A stretch of 64,000 bases of DNA, from positions 184,167,420-184,231,419 of the forward strand of contig NC_057807.1 in NCBI RefSeq assembly GCF_018294505.1. The letters run 5' to 3'. Origin of the DNA: Triticum aestivum. Lineage: Eukaryota; Streptophyta; Magnoliopsida; Poales; Poaceae. Every line of letters begins with the position of its first letter. Within the stretch, counting starts at the first letter, position 1. Position numbers and translations under genes: made by a program. The notes under the pieces were generated by a model. The model had not been told where the DNA came from. It made no database searches and saw nothing but the letters and a program-made list of their open reading frames with translations. Shown here piece after piece: positions 33,293 to 45,927 of the stretch.

Positions 33293-33660
33293 TAATGCCT
33301 CAGGATGAGGAGGTCACGATTAGGGTATGGCAAGAAGAACTTTTTTGGAAAGCTTTGATTCTGGTGATAATTACCATATTCGAAATTTCCTTAGTTATAG
33401 CCTTGCCATACATGGATTGATTTATTACTATAATTATCATATTTGAGATTTCTAAGTTTATAGCCTTACCATACGTGGATTAATTGTGATTGATTACCAT
33501 AAATACGTTGGGTATTGTCGGCTAGACGAGAAAGAGAAAAACCGGTGGGAGGGGGGTGGTGGGAGGTGGGACGAAGAAAAACCGGTTGAAAAAAAACCGG
33601 TTGAAAAAAAACCGGTTGAAAGTGGGGGGACTATTCAACCAATTCGTCCATTAGGAGTAT
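33293..33660 (-). mobile_element. Helitron 5'-end remnant Hc
   Basis: Ends CCATTAGGAGTATA at 33,660, a variant of the same 5' terminus. Three AAAACCGGTTG repeats (about 33,578-33,620) precede it, and a diverged duplication of about 64 bases lies near 33,371-33,490. Its 3' part is not found in line, so Hb may have inserted into it. Confidence 0.45.
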
Positions 33661-33661
33661 A

Positions 33662-35362
33662 CTAGAAGAACACCCGTGCGTTGCAACGGGGCCACATTAA
33701 ATTTAAGAGTTCAATATCAATTATGTTAATATTATATTTAATATTCTCATACATATCAAGTGACATTGGCGACCTTTTTACCATCAAATTCTCACACACA
33801 CTCTCTCCCTCCGTCCTCCTCACTCTCTCTCCCCCTCTCCCTCTCTCTCTCTCTAACACACACACATATCCATCTTATTGGGTACGAGACCATAATCCAA
33901 CTATTTCACACGCACACGCGCTAGTGCATAACAATATGGATTATAAAACAGGTTCAAGGTAGTAACAAGGATTCTTCTCATGCATTAATAAACAAATGTT
34001 CTGCACTGAAGACAAGATAAACAATTTCCAAAGTGCATCAGAGCATCACAGAACATTACTGGCAAGATAAATGCAAGATGTACCGGAACTGCTCGGATGA
34101 ACCGGAACAGAGCCAACATATATCATCCTAGACAAACGCAACATCAACCATTTACCTTGGTACTTTAGGGACCGACAGGAGGATGCATGTAGAAGCGCTT
34201 ATTGCCTGTGAATCCACAGTCAGAGAGAGAAATTGGAACCCATTCCCATCACCAACTGATAAAGAAAGCATGTAAGAAAATTGATAACAGGCCAACTTGG
34301 ATCTTCGGTGATTGTCCGCCGGTATGGAGAATTTAGGAGGGTGGGTGCAGGGAGTGGCCTTGTGGATGATGGATGGAGGCGCGGAGGGATGTGGTTGCCG
34401 GAAGGTCGAAAGCAGAGAGGGTCGGGCACGTTAGGTGGAGCCGGTGGTGCGCGACAACCGGAGGCGGCCCAATCGTGGGCGGCGAACCGACGATAGCCTC
34501 GGCCCATCTCTCGACGCAGCGAAGATAGAGAGGGCGGCACTGCCGGTGCTCGAGGCCGCTGCTCGGCACCATCTACATAGAGGGGAAAGAGTGGCGAGAA
34601 AGCGATAGGGTGATGCGGGGCTAGGGATTGCGGAGGAGAGTGAGGGTGTGCGATTTGAATGGATGGTTCTGCCCACCGTTTTCTTGTACGTGGCGGTGGA
34701 GACGGCGGCGTCCAGCCATGCAGGCGAGGCATGGGTCGAGCCGGGCACACGGCGAGGCGCAGTAGCAGAGGCGGGGCCAATTTTTTGCTACTGAGATGCA
34801 TGGTGTGGGATTGATCGTTCATGTTCTCTTTTCCTTTTTAAAGGGAGATGGATGCGATTTTTTCACGAGGGGAGAGATGCGACCACGTACATATTCCATA
34901 ATAAATTAATTAGGTCCATAACGGGAATTCTTTACAATGTGTTAAGATTTACGTGTTAGTTTTCTTAATAAAGAAATGCACTGATGTAGGGATCGATCGA
35001 TTCGGGTAAGGAAAGATAGATTCGTGATCTTTTGTATGTTAGGAAATTAGTGATTTGCAAGGAAAGAGTGGAGAGAAAAAGAACCAATGCGACCACGTAT
35101 AGATTCCATAATAAATTAATTAGGTCCATAACTGGATTTGTTTACAATGCGTTAAGATTTACATGTTAGTTTTCTTGATAAAGAAATGCACTGATGTAGG
35201 GCGCGATTGGTTCGGATAAGGAAAGATAGATTCGTGATCTTTTGTATGTTAGGAAATTATTGGTTTGCAAGGAAAGAGTGAAGAGAAAAAAAACCAGTGG
35301 AGGTGGGAGGAGGACAAAAATAAACCGTACGAGGCTACCAGCTGCTCCATTAGGAGTAGAGA
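33662..35362 (-). mobile_element. non-autonomous Helitron Hd
   Basis: 3' end with hairpin CCCGTTGCAACGCACGGG and CTAG at 33,662-33,665. 5' end A|TCTCTACTCCTAATGGAGC at 35,362. 1.7 kb. The interior has a GC-rich gene-like block (34,300-34,800, minus) without a recognised product and a 210-base tandem duplication. It abuts Hc directly. Confidence 0.7.
34879..35298 (-). repeat. 210-base tandem duplication in Hd
   Basis: Two copies starting at GCGACCACGTA (34,879 and 35,089), about 90% alike, sharing ATAATTAATTAGGTCCATAA-type and GATAGATTCGTGATC words. Confidence 0.85.
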
Positions 35363-35923
35363 TTGTTTGTGAAAATAACGTGCGACGACGACTTAGCGAG
35401 CGGATCCCCTTAAAAAAGACATAGCGAGCAGATTCCCTTAAAACTGGTAGGAATGGATACGATTGATGACGTTGATAAATAGTGGTGAATGTTGGCCTAA
35501 TTTAATATCATCATACATGGAAACGAATCATCAAGAAAAAGAATCCTTCCTATTACTACACTCATAGGAAGCTTCCTAATCTCTGCTACCAAACAGTTTT
35601 TGCCCAAACAAGGAAGGAAAGTTATAGACGTGATTCGAAAGGAAACAAACGTTATGAAGATTAATTAATTTAGATTTGATCTTTAGAGATTGATTGTGAT
35701 TGATTCTTTTACATAAAGACATTATTAAATAATTTGCGTCTGTATGGAAAGTTCTGATCCGTTCAGTTTTTTTCGTTGTGTGAGAGGGTGAAGTGAAAAT
35801 AAACCGATGAAGTGGGGGAGGCGATGAAAAAAATCTACGACGGTTAACCTACGAAAAAAACCGGACGAAAGTGGTGGGACGAAAAAAAACCTGAAAGCGA
35901 GACTACCAACTGCTCCATTAGGA

Positions 35924-35926
<3 letters not shown>
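35363..35926 (-). mobile_element. Helitron 5'-end remnant
   Basis: The last 270 bases match the Hb 5' end at 33,055-33,292 (AATTAATTTAGATTTGAT…CTGCTCCATTAGGAGTA). No 3' terminus in line. Confidence 0.5.

Positions 35927-35990
<64 letters not shown>
35925..35990. repeat. (TA)n microsatellite, 33 units
   Basis: Uninterrupted TA repeats joining one Helitron 5' end to the 3' hairpin of the next. It replaces the CTAG expected there. Confidence 0.98.
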
Positions 35991-35994
<4 letters not shown>

Positions 35995-38357
35995 CGTGCG
36001 TTGAAACGGTGGAAAAGAGAAACCACACTTGCCTAACCCAATGACTCAATACTCGCCCCCCCCCCCTCATTCGACAACCCAGCGCCAGACATTATGACAT
36101 GAAAAAACTCTTTGAAGTCCTCCATGCTGCCATGAAAATATGTATTGGGAAAAAAATCTGAACAAATTTCAGAATTGTACTGAAGGTGTGTGGAATTTTA
36201 ATCTCAGAGATATCTACATGGTTGTGAGTATCTCTTTACGTCTTTGTTGGAATTGCTTAATGATGCCCAAAAAATATAGCACTGTCAATAGTAAATTCCA
36301 TTTTAGTACAATGTCTTTGATTCACTACGGTGGTAAGACGAATGTCCATGAACCAATGTTGGCTAGGTTTATGGACTGTAGCACAGCACTATTCATGTCC
36401 AGTGATATTAGGAGCGTTGTACAAAGAATCACTATCCATGGCTAATATAACAGAGAAAAGTGTGGAGTTTATATCGCACATAGTGGGGAATCCGAGTCTG
36501 ACTCTTATTGCTTTGACAATGTTACCAGAGATGAAAGTGCATCTTAACTATGCAGAGACCGGATGTAATGCTTAAACCTTTTAAGTAATAAAGCGCCCCT
36601 TTTCAAAACACATTGTGAAAGCAAAGTTGTTTCAGTAAAATTCAAAACCCATATATCTATATTCTTTTTTTTGCGGGAAAACTTTGTCAAACTTGCAAAA
36701 GTTGTTAGGTTTTCTTGCTTCTCGCAATTTAGTGTATACGTGTGTGAGGTTTGTAGATGATCTTAAACTACGGCTCCTATGACATGAAGATATAGAAAAG
36801 GCTTGATTCAAGTACGAAGGAATCTTTTGTTGGACTTGAAGAAACCGTATGCAACACGAAAAAATTGATGTGTATATATATTATTAAATGGAGTCGTTGA
36901 CCTTTATAATCAATATATGCGAGCGTACAAACTCGTTTCAAGGTGCACATTTCAGAAATCCTTTGTTTTAAAACAGCAATCAAGTCATTGGGTATGCCCC
37001 GATGCCACACCATCGTTTTGTTCGTGTAGACATATATGATGGGTCTTTTTTTAAAGAACAATCAATCACCTATTTTTAACCGGTACTCTCTTTTTTATTA
37101 TAATTCTAAAAAAATTGTATGGGAACAACAAATTTTTATTATGATTTAGACATAGTTTTTTTTTGCAGGTTTTAAACAATCCTAACATTCCCCGCAAAAA
37201 ACAATCCTAACATAATTTTTTCTTGAGTTATGGACGTGGTAAAACTACGCGTTCATGGTACTATAGCCAACGGCGGAGGATGTAAAAAAAATTAAGGGGG
37301 CGAACTCTAAAATACACACAGATACTTTTATGTGAAATGTACTAAAATTCTTTGAAAACCTATTGTGAGGTCATTTTCTCAAAGTGATACTCCCTCGTAA
37401 AGAAAAGAAATATAAAAAAATATCTCTCTCCCTTTCGTTTCCAGACGAGCCACGGAGCTGGGTTTTCTGCTGGCCGCCCTTGTGTGTCGCTCCTTATGAT
37501 CACCTTCGGCCTCACGCGCGCTAGTTCATCGATTTATCAGGACACTTTATTACGGGATTTCCTTATTTATTTTCTCTTCCCCGAATCCCTCCTTTTCCTT
37601 CTTTATTTTCTCTCCCTTCTTCCTTATTAAGACAATGTCTTCTTAATACCTTCTCACTTTCCTATTTTTCTTCATCAATCCCCGAATCCCATCCTTCCCT
37701 TCTTGTTTCGGGACAACTTCCCACTTTCTTATTTTTTTGCTTTCAATCCCCGAAATCCTTCCTTTCTTTCTTTTTACTTTTCTCATCTATATGTGTTTTT
37801 GCTAGATCCGATTTTAGCTCTTTTTTCTTCCTTCTTATTACTTTCCTCATCAGCAGCCCACCCACCGTTAGCCTTGATTTCCTTCCTATCTCGTTTAGGA
37901 GCCCACCATTAGCCTCGCTTTCCTTCCTATTTTTCTGTATGATCCCTGAGATGGCTTCCTGATAACCAAGGCATTCGAAAACCTATATAAATATAAATTG
38001 GGTAGATTGATTATAAGGGGGCGATGCGGTACTATTTAACAACGGAATCAACCATTGATTCTACAAATAACGCAAGTTAGCTCAACTGGCTGTGCCACTC
38101 TGTCGTTGTCGTTATGTGTTGGGTTCGACTCCTCTCACATGCATTTCTTTTTTGCTTCAATCGGGATAGATGGACCAGATTTATTAGGCCACAACGCATG
38201 ATCGGGCTCGGTTGGCCTGGCTCGAACTCGGATGGGACTAATAGCACACGAATTAGTACAACCTCGTTTATATTACGATTTTGTCTATACAAATCATAAA
38301 AGTGTATTGTGATGGTGAATCCATGGAGTCAATCCATACTTTATTATTAGGAAAAGA
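35991..38357 (-). mobile_element. non-autonomous Helitron He
   Basis: Minus-strand 3' hairpin CCGTTTCAACGCACGGGC at 35,992-36,010 next to the TA tract. 5' end A|TCTTTTCCTAATAATAAAG at 38,357, the same terminus type as Ha. No gene was recognised in its 2.4 kb; 37,400-37,950 is CT-rich. Confidence 0.55.
38075..38132 (+). promoter_or_regulatory. tRNA-like A and B boxes (SINE-type pol III promoter?)
   Basis: GTTAGCTCAACTGG (A-box form) at 38,075-38,088 and GGGTTCGACTCC (B-box form) at 38,120-38,131, at tRNA-like spacing. The stems of a tRNA do not close, so a SINE head or tRNA pseudogene is more likely. No tail or target duplication was found. Confidence 0.35.
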
Positions 38358-38892
38358 TATATATATAAAAGAGCTATTGCTTCTGGTCGTCCGTCATTAA
38401 AATTGCCCCTAAAGATATAAATATTTACCATCCATGCCACCGGTAAGTGAAAAAAACGTTTGGTTTCGTATATTCGTCCGCCGTCGCCTTAGAGCAACTC
38501 TAGCAGACCCCGTGTCCCGCCGGCCCGCAAAACACGCTTACGGTTCGCGCAAAACCGCTTTTGCGGGCTGGCTCGGGCTGGCACAGATGCAGACCCCCAA
38601 ACGGATACATAAAAAAGTATATTCGTGGAATATACCTTTTTACATGTCGGCTTTGCGGGGTCTGTTCTTTGCGCCGCTGCATCCCGCATATCATCTGCCC
38701 GCAAATATCAAATCCAACATAATTCAACAATCGAAAACAAACTGAATTATTCAAATCAAACATAATACAATAATCACTCGCATTACAAATAATTATTCAA
38801 ATCACCGTAGCAAACTTAAATAATGCAATACAAAACTTGTCATGAATACAAATACAAATGAATACAAAAATTAGTCACTGTCTAGCCCTTTG

Positions 38893-39114
38893 TCAATGGT
38901 GCTCAATGAGATCCTCCTGAAGTTGAAAGTGTGTGTCTGCATTTTCAATCTCCTTGTATGTATGAAGAAAAGCTCTAATGCGGTTTGGGTCTCTAGCTGG
39001 TTTGACACGGCTACCCACATTGTCGTAAAAGAATTCTATGTTCATTCCTCTCTCATCTTCGAGAATCATATTGTGCAGGATAACACAGCATGTCATGATG
39101 TTCTTCAAGGTTTT
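38893..39114 (-). pseudogene. Harbinger transposase, C-terminal part
   Basis: Reads KNIMTCCVILHNMILEDERG and on to a stop at 38,893, the usual end of a Harbinger transposase. It is the continuation of the frame that breaks at 58,586 on the far side of element C. Joined at the target duplication, the reading frame is preserved. Confidence 0.85.
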
Positions 39115-40807
39115 TGATGTCTACTATGCAACCTCCTTTTTGTAGACGTTGTTGGGCCTCCATATGCAGAGGTTTGTAGGACAATAGCAAATTTCCCTCA
39201 ACTGGATGACCTAAGGTTTATCAATCCGTGGGAGGTGTAGGATGAAGATGGTCTCTCTCAAACAACCCTGCAACCAAATAACAAAAAGTCTCTTGTGTCC
39301 CCAACACACCCAATACAATGGTAAATTGTATAGGTGCACTAGTTCGGCGAAGAGATGGTGATACAAGTGCAATATGGATGGTAGATATGAGTATTTGTAA
39401 TCTGAAAAATATAAAAACGGCAAGGTAACAAGTGGTAAAAGTGAGTGTAAACGGTATTGCAATGCTAGGAAACAAGGCCTAGGGTTCATACTTTCACTAG
39501 TGCAAGTTCTCTCAACAATAATAACATAATTGGATCATATAACTATCCCTCAACATGCAACGAAGAGTCACTCCAAAGTCACTAATAGCGGAGAACAAAC
39601 GAAGAGATTATTGTAGGGTACGAAACCACCTCAAAGTTATCCTTTCTGATTGATCTATTCAAGAGTCTGTAGTAAAATAACACGAAGCTATTCTTTCCGT
39701 TCGATCTATCCTAGAGTTCGTACTAGAATAACACCTTAAGACACAAATCAATCAAAACCCTAATGTCATCTAGATACTCCAATGTCACCTCAAGTATCCG
39801 TGGGTATGATTATACGATATGCATCACACAATCTCAAATTCATCTATTCAACCAACACAAAGAACTTCAAAGAGTGCCCCAAAGTTTCTACCGGAGAGTC
39901 AAGACGAAAACGTGTGCCAACCCCTATGCATAAGTTCACAAGGTCACTGAACCCGCAAGTTGATACCAAAACATACATCAAGTAGATCACGTGATATCCC
40001 ATTGTCACCACAGATAAGCACATGCAAGACATACATCAAGTGTTCTCAAATCCTTAAAGACTCAATCCAATAAGATAACTTCAAAGGGAAAACTCAATCC
40101 ATTACAAGAGGATAGAGGGGGAGAAACATCATAAGATCCAACTATAATAGCAAAGCTCGCGGTACATCAAGATCGTGCCAAATCAAGAACACGAGAGAGA
40201 GAGAGAGAGATCAAACACATAGCTACTTGTACATACCCTCAGCCCCAAGGGTGAACTACTCCCTCCTCATCATGGAGAGCGTCGGGATGATGAAGATGGT
40301 CACCGGTGAGGGATCCCCTCTCCGACAGGGTGCCGGAACAGGGTCTCGATTGGTTTTTGGTAGCTACAGAGGCTTGCGGCGGCGGAACTCCCGATCTATG
40401 GTGCTCCTCGATGTTTTGGGGGTATAAGGATATATATAGGTGAAAGAAGTCGGTCAGGGGAGCCACAAGGGGCCCACGAGGGTGGGGGCGCGCCTAGGGG
40501 GTAGGGCGCGCCCTGGACCCTCGTGGCTTCCTCGTTCCTTCCCTGACGTCTACTCCAAGTCTCCTGGATTGCGTTTGTTCCAAAAATAACTCTTCCGAAG
40601 GTTTCATTCCGTTTGGACTCCGTTTGATATCCCTTTTCTGCGAAACACTGAAATAGGCAAGAAAACAGCAATTTGGGATGGGCCTCTGGTTAATAGGTTA
40701 GTCCTAAAAATAATATAAAAGTGCTTAGTAAAGCCAATAAACATCCAAAACGGGTAATATAATAGCATGGAACAATCAAAAATTATAGATACATTGGAGA
40801 CGTATCA
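39115..40807 (-). repeat. 3' LTR of element C
   Basis: 1,693 bases, minus reading TGATACGTCTCCAATG…AGTAGACATCA. A GC-rich stem-loop at about 40,470-40,532 lies just upstream (minus) of a TATATATA box near 40,430. The first ~380 bases in minus reading are shared with LTR B; the rest differs. Confidence 0.9.
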
Positions 40808-40825
40808 AGTATCCCCAAGCTTAAT
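40808..40825 (-). other. polypurine tract of element C
   Basis: Minus-strand ATTAAGCTTGGGGATACT sits directly against the 3' LTR. Confidence 0.7.
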
Positions 40826-40924
40826 TCCTGCTCGTCCTCGAGTAGGTAAATGATAAAAACAGAATTTTTGATGTGGAATGCTACCTAGCATATATCTCAA
40901 CATAATTTTCTTTATTGTGGCATG

Positions 40925-42471
40925 TGCTACGTCTCGAGCTTATGTTGGTTTTCCTTGAAGAGGAAAGGCTGATGCAGCAAAGTAGCGTAAGTATTTCCCT
41001 CAGTTTTTGAGAACCAAGGTATCAATCTAGTAAGAGGCTCCTCAAAAGTCCCACGCACCTGCACAAACAAACAAGAACCTCGCAACCAATGCAATAAAGG
41101 GGTTGTCAATCCCTTCACGACCACTTGCGAAAGTGAGATCTGATAGAGATAATATGATAAGATGAATATTTTTGGTATTTTTATGATATAGATTGGAAAG
41201 TAAAAGATGCAAATAAAAGATAGATGAAAACTTATATGATAAAAGATAGACCCGGGGGCCATAGGTTTCACTAGTGGCTTCTCTCAACATAGCATAAGTA
41301 TTACAGTGGGTGAACAAATTACTATCGAGCAATTGATAGAAAAGTGAATAATTATGAGGTTATCTAGGCATGATCATGTATATAGGCATCACGTCTGTGA
41401 CAAGTAGATCAAAACGATTCTGCATCTACTACTTTTACTCCACACATCGCTCGACTCCTGCCTTCATCTAGAGTATTAAGTTCATCAAGAACAGAGTAAC
41501 GCATTAAGAAAGATGACATGATGTAGAGGGATAAACTCATGCAATATGATATAAACCCCATCTTTTTTTCCTCGATGGCAACAATACAATACGTGCCTTG
41601 CTGCCCCTGCTGTCACTGGGAAAGGACACCGCAAGATTGAACCCAAAGCTAAGCACTTCTCCATTGCAAGAAAGATCAATATAGTAGGCCAAACCAAACT
41701 AATAATTCGAAGAGACTTGCAAAGATAACTTAATCACACATAAAATAATTCAGAGGAGATTCAAATATTTCTCATAAATAAACTTGATCATAAACCCACA
41801 ATTCATCGGATCTCGACAAACACACCGCAAAAAGAGTTACATCGAATAGATCTCCAAGAAGATCGAGGAGAACTTTGTATTGAGAATCAAAGAGAGAGAA
41901 GAAGCCATCTAGCTAATAACTATGGACCCGAAGGTCTGTGGTAAACTACTCACAACTCATCGGAGAGGCCTTGGAGATGATGTAGATGCCCTCCATGGTC
42001 GATTCCCCCTCCGGCAGAGCGCCGACAAAGGCTCCAAGATGGGATCTCGCGGATATAGAACGTTGCGACGGTGGAATTAGGTTTTCGTGGTCCGTTCTGA
42101 TGGTTTCAGGGTACGGGAGTATATATAGGAGGAAGAAGTAGGTCGGTGGACGCTCAAGGGGCCCACGAGGATGGGGGCGCACCGGGCACCCTCGTGGCCG
42201 CCTCGGTTGTTACTTGACGTCCACTCCAAGTCTCCAGGTTTGCATTTGTTCCAAAAAGATTGCTCCCGAAGGTTTCATCGACTCCGTTTGATATTCCTTT
42301 TCTTCGGAACACTGAAATAGGCAAAAAAATAGCAATTTGGGTTGGGCCTCCGGTTAGTAGCTTAGTCCCAAAAATGATATAAAAGTGTAAAGTAAAGCCC
42401 ATAAACATCTAAAATGGGTAATATAACAGTATGGAACAATCAAAAATTATAGATACGTTGGAGTCGTATGA
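40925..42471 (-). mobile_element. solo LTR, family B
   Basis: 1,547 bases, plus reading TGCTACGTCTCG…GTCGTATGA, with target duplication GCATG (40,920-40,924 and 42,472-42,476). It lies in the interior of element C. The last base pair of the TG…CA rule is mutated (TATGA for TATCA). It is the reference for the two B pieces at 6.4-7.5 and 13.5-14.4 kb. Confidence 0.92.
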
Positions 42472-42476
42472 GCATG

Positions 42477-45400
42477 AATGTTCAGATCCCTAAGATTCAA
42501 AACAAAAGTTTAATATTGACATAAAAACGGCAATACTTCAAGCATACCAACAAGAAAATTATGTCTTCTCGAAATAACATGGCCAAAGAAAGTTGTCCCT
42601 ACAAAATCATATAGTCTAGCTATGCTCTATCTTCATCACACAAAATATTTAAATTATGCACAACCCCGGTTTCAGCCAAGCAATTGTTTCATACTTTAGT
42701 ATTCTCAAACTTTTTCAATCTTCACGCAATACATGAGCGTGAGCCATGGACATGGCACTATAGGTGGAATAGGATGGTGATTGTGGAGAAGACAAAAAGG
42801 AGAAGATAGTCTCACATCAACTAGGCGTATCAACGGGCTATGGAGATGCCATTAATAGATATCAATGTGAGTGAGTAGGGATTGCCATGCAACGGATGCA
42901 CTAGAGTTATAAGTGTATGAAAGCTCAAAAGGAAACTAAGTGGTGTGCATCCAACTTGCTTGCTCACGAAGACCTAGGGCACTTTGAGAAAGCCCATCAT
43001 TGGAATATACAAGACAAGTTCTATAATAAAAAATTCCCACTAGTATATGAAAGTGACAACATAGGAGACTTTTTATCATGAAGATCATGGTGCTACTTTG
43101 AAGCACAAGTGTGGTCAAAGGATAGTAGCATTGTCCCTTCTCTCTTTTCTCTCATTTTTTTTCTTATTTTTTGGGGTGGGCTTCTTCTGCCTTTTTTTTA
43201 TTTGGGCTTCTTTGGCCTCTTTTATTTTTATAAAGTCCAGATACTCATCCCGACTTGTGGGGGAATCATAGCCTCCATCATCCTTTCCTCATTGAGATAA
43301 TGCTCTAATAATGATGATCATCACACTTTTATTTACTTACAACTCAAGAATTACAACTTGATACTTAAAAAAATATGACTCTATATGAATGCCTCCGGCG
43401 GTGTACCGGGATGTGCAATGAATCAAGAGTGACATGTATGAAAAAATTATGAAGGTGGCTTTGCCACAAATACGATGTCAACTACATGATCATGCAAGGC
43501 AATATGACAGTGATGAAGCATGTCATAATAAATGGAACGGTGGAAAGTTGCATGGAAATATATCTCGAAATGGCTATGGAATGCCATAATAGGTAGGTAT
43601 GGTGGCTGTTTTGAGGAAGGTATATGGTGGGTGTATGGTACTGGTGAAAGTTGCGCGGCACAAGAGAGGCTAGCAATGGTGGAAGGGTGAGAGTGTGTAT
43701 AATCCATGGACTCAACATTAGTCATAAAGAACTCACATACTTATTGCAAAAATCTACAAGTCATCAAAACCAAGCACTACGCGCATGCTCCTAGGGGAAG
43801 GGTTGGTAGGAGTTAACCATCGCGCGATCCCGACCTCCACACATAAGGAAGACAATCAATAAAAAAATCATGCTCCAACTTCATCACATAACGGTTCACC
43901 ATATGTGCATGCTACGGGAATCACAAACTTTTAACACAAGTATTCCTCAAATTCACAACTACTCAACTAGCATGACTCTAATATCACCATATTCATATCT
44001 CAAAACAATCATAAAGAATCAAACTTCTCATAGTATTCAATGCACTTTATATGATAGTTTTTATTATACCTATCTTGGATGCCTATCATATTAGGACTAA
44101 TTTTATAGCCAAAGCAAATACCATGTTGTTCTAAAAGACTCTCAAAATAATATAAGTGAAGCATGAGAGTTCATTAATTTCTTAAAAATAAAACCACCAC
44201 CGTGCTCTAAAAAGATATAAGTGAAGCACTGGAGCAAATGACAAACTACTCCGAAAGATATAAGTGAAGATCAATGAGTAATTGAATAATTATGTAACTA
44301 TATGAAGACTCTCTAACATTTAAGAATTTTAGATCTTGGTATTTTATTCAAACATCAAGCCAAACAAATGACATTTTAAGGATAGCACACATCATGTGAA
44401 GAAGCAAAAACTTAGGTTTAACCGATACTAACCGATAATTGTTGAAGAAGAAAGGTGGGATGCCTACCGGGGAATCCCCAAGCTTGGATGCTTGAGACTT
44501 CTTGAAATATTATCTTGGGGTGCCTTGGGCATCCCCAAGCTTGAGATTTTGTGTCTCCTTAATTCCTTTTATATCTCGGTTTCCTAAATCTCAAAAGCTT
44601 CATCCACACCAAACTCAACAAGAACTCGTGAGGTAAGTTAGTATAAACCAACGCAAACACCTTATCATTTTCTACTGTAACAGAGCACAAAAATTATTAT
44701 TAAACATTGCATACTAAATGTCTCTGCATATTTAATACTCCTATCCTCAAATAGAATCATTAAACAAGCAAACATATGCAAACAATGAAAACATAATAGC
44801 AATATGCCAAAACAGTAGAGTCCGTAAAAAATGCAAGATTCATCATACTTCCCTAACTCCAAAAATTATGAGAAAAATACTACGCTGTAGAAAATTTATC
44901 ATAGCTCAATATGCAAAAAGTTTCAACATTTTATCATTTTCTGACTCTCCTAGGGAATTTTTGCAACAGCGGTAAACTTTTTGTTTTGAAACAGCAACAT
45001 GTATACTTGCAAAACAAAATAAGCATGGTAAAGGTTGTCCTTGAAATTTTTATTGAAAATATAGATGCAAAACATTATTATAAATAACAGCAAGCAAATA
45101 CTAACAAAAGAAAATGACGCTCCAAGCAAAACACATATCATGTGGTGAATAAAAATATAGCTCCAAATAAAGTTACCGATGAACGAAGACGAAAGAGGGG
45201 ATGCCATCCGGGGCATCCCCAAGCTTAGGCTCTTGGTTGTCCTTGAATATTACCTTGGGGTGCCTTGGGCATCTCCAAGCTTAGACTCTTGCCACTCCTT
45301 ATCCCATAGTCCATCGCATCTTTACCCAAAACTTGAAAACTTCACAACACAAAACTTAACAGAAAACTCGTAAGCTCCGTTAGTATAAGAAAATAAATAA

Positions 45401-45927
45401 CCACTTAGGTACTGTTGTGAGCTCATTCTAAATTCATATTGGTGTAATATATATTGCATTCCAACTTCTCTATGGTTCATAACCTCTGATACTACTCATA
45501 GATTCATCAAAATAAGCAAACAACACATAGAAGACAGAATCTATCAAAAACAGAATAGTCTGTATTAATTTGTAACTCTCGAATACTTATGTAACTCGAA
45601 AAATTCTACCAAATTAGGAAGTCCTAATAAATTTGTGTAATAATCCATAGGAAAAGGAATCAGATCAAAATCACATTTCTGTGAATTATCAAAACTAATT
45701 TACTGGGTGCAAAAGTTTCTGATTTTCAGCAGGATCAACACAACTATCACCGTAAGCTATCCTAAAGGTCTTACTTGGCACTTTACTGAAACAAAAGCTA
45801 TAAAACCTGATTACTACAGTAGCATAATCATGTGGGCACACAAAAACAGTAGTAAATATTGGGTTGTCTCCCAACAAGCGCTTTTCTTTATTGCCTTTTT
45901 AGCTAGGCATGATGATTTCAATGATGC
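42477..45927 (-). other. non-coding interior of element C
   Basis: AT-rich and without a long conserved frame. Contains repeated CCCCAAGCTTG words (44,469, 44,529, 45,213, 45,268, 46,497), each like a polypurine tract on the minus strand, and a poly-T rich part at 43,135-43,235. Confidence 0.6.
44431..45385 (-). repeat. diverged direct duplication inside element C
   Basis: About 215 bases at 44,431-44,645 resemble 45,173-45,385. Both have a GGGGATGCC/GGCATCCCCAAGCTT pair, a CTTGGGGTGCCTTGGGCATC core and a tail ACTCGTRAG…GTTAGTATAA. Confidence 0.75.

Noticed and set aside
34220..34822. 200-residue minus-strand Pro/His-rich frame as a functional gene
   Set aside because: It lies within a Helitron, has no domain and is GC-rich low complexity. 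It is more likely a captured 5' leader.
35844..36026. Ile/Tyr repeat protein
   Set aside because: Translation of the TA microsatellite.
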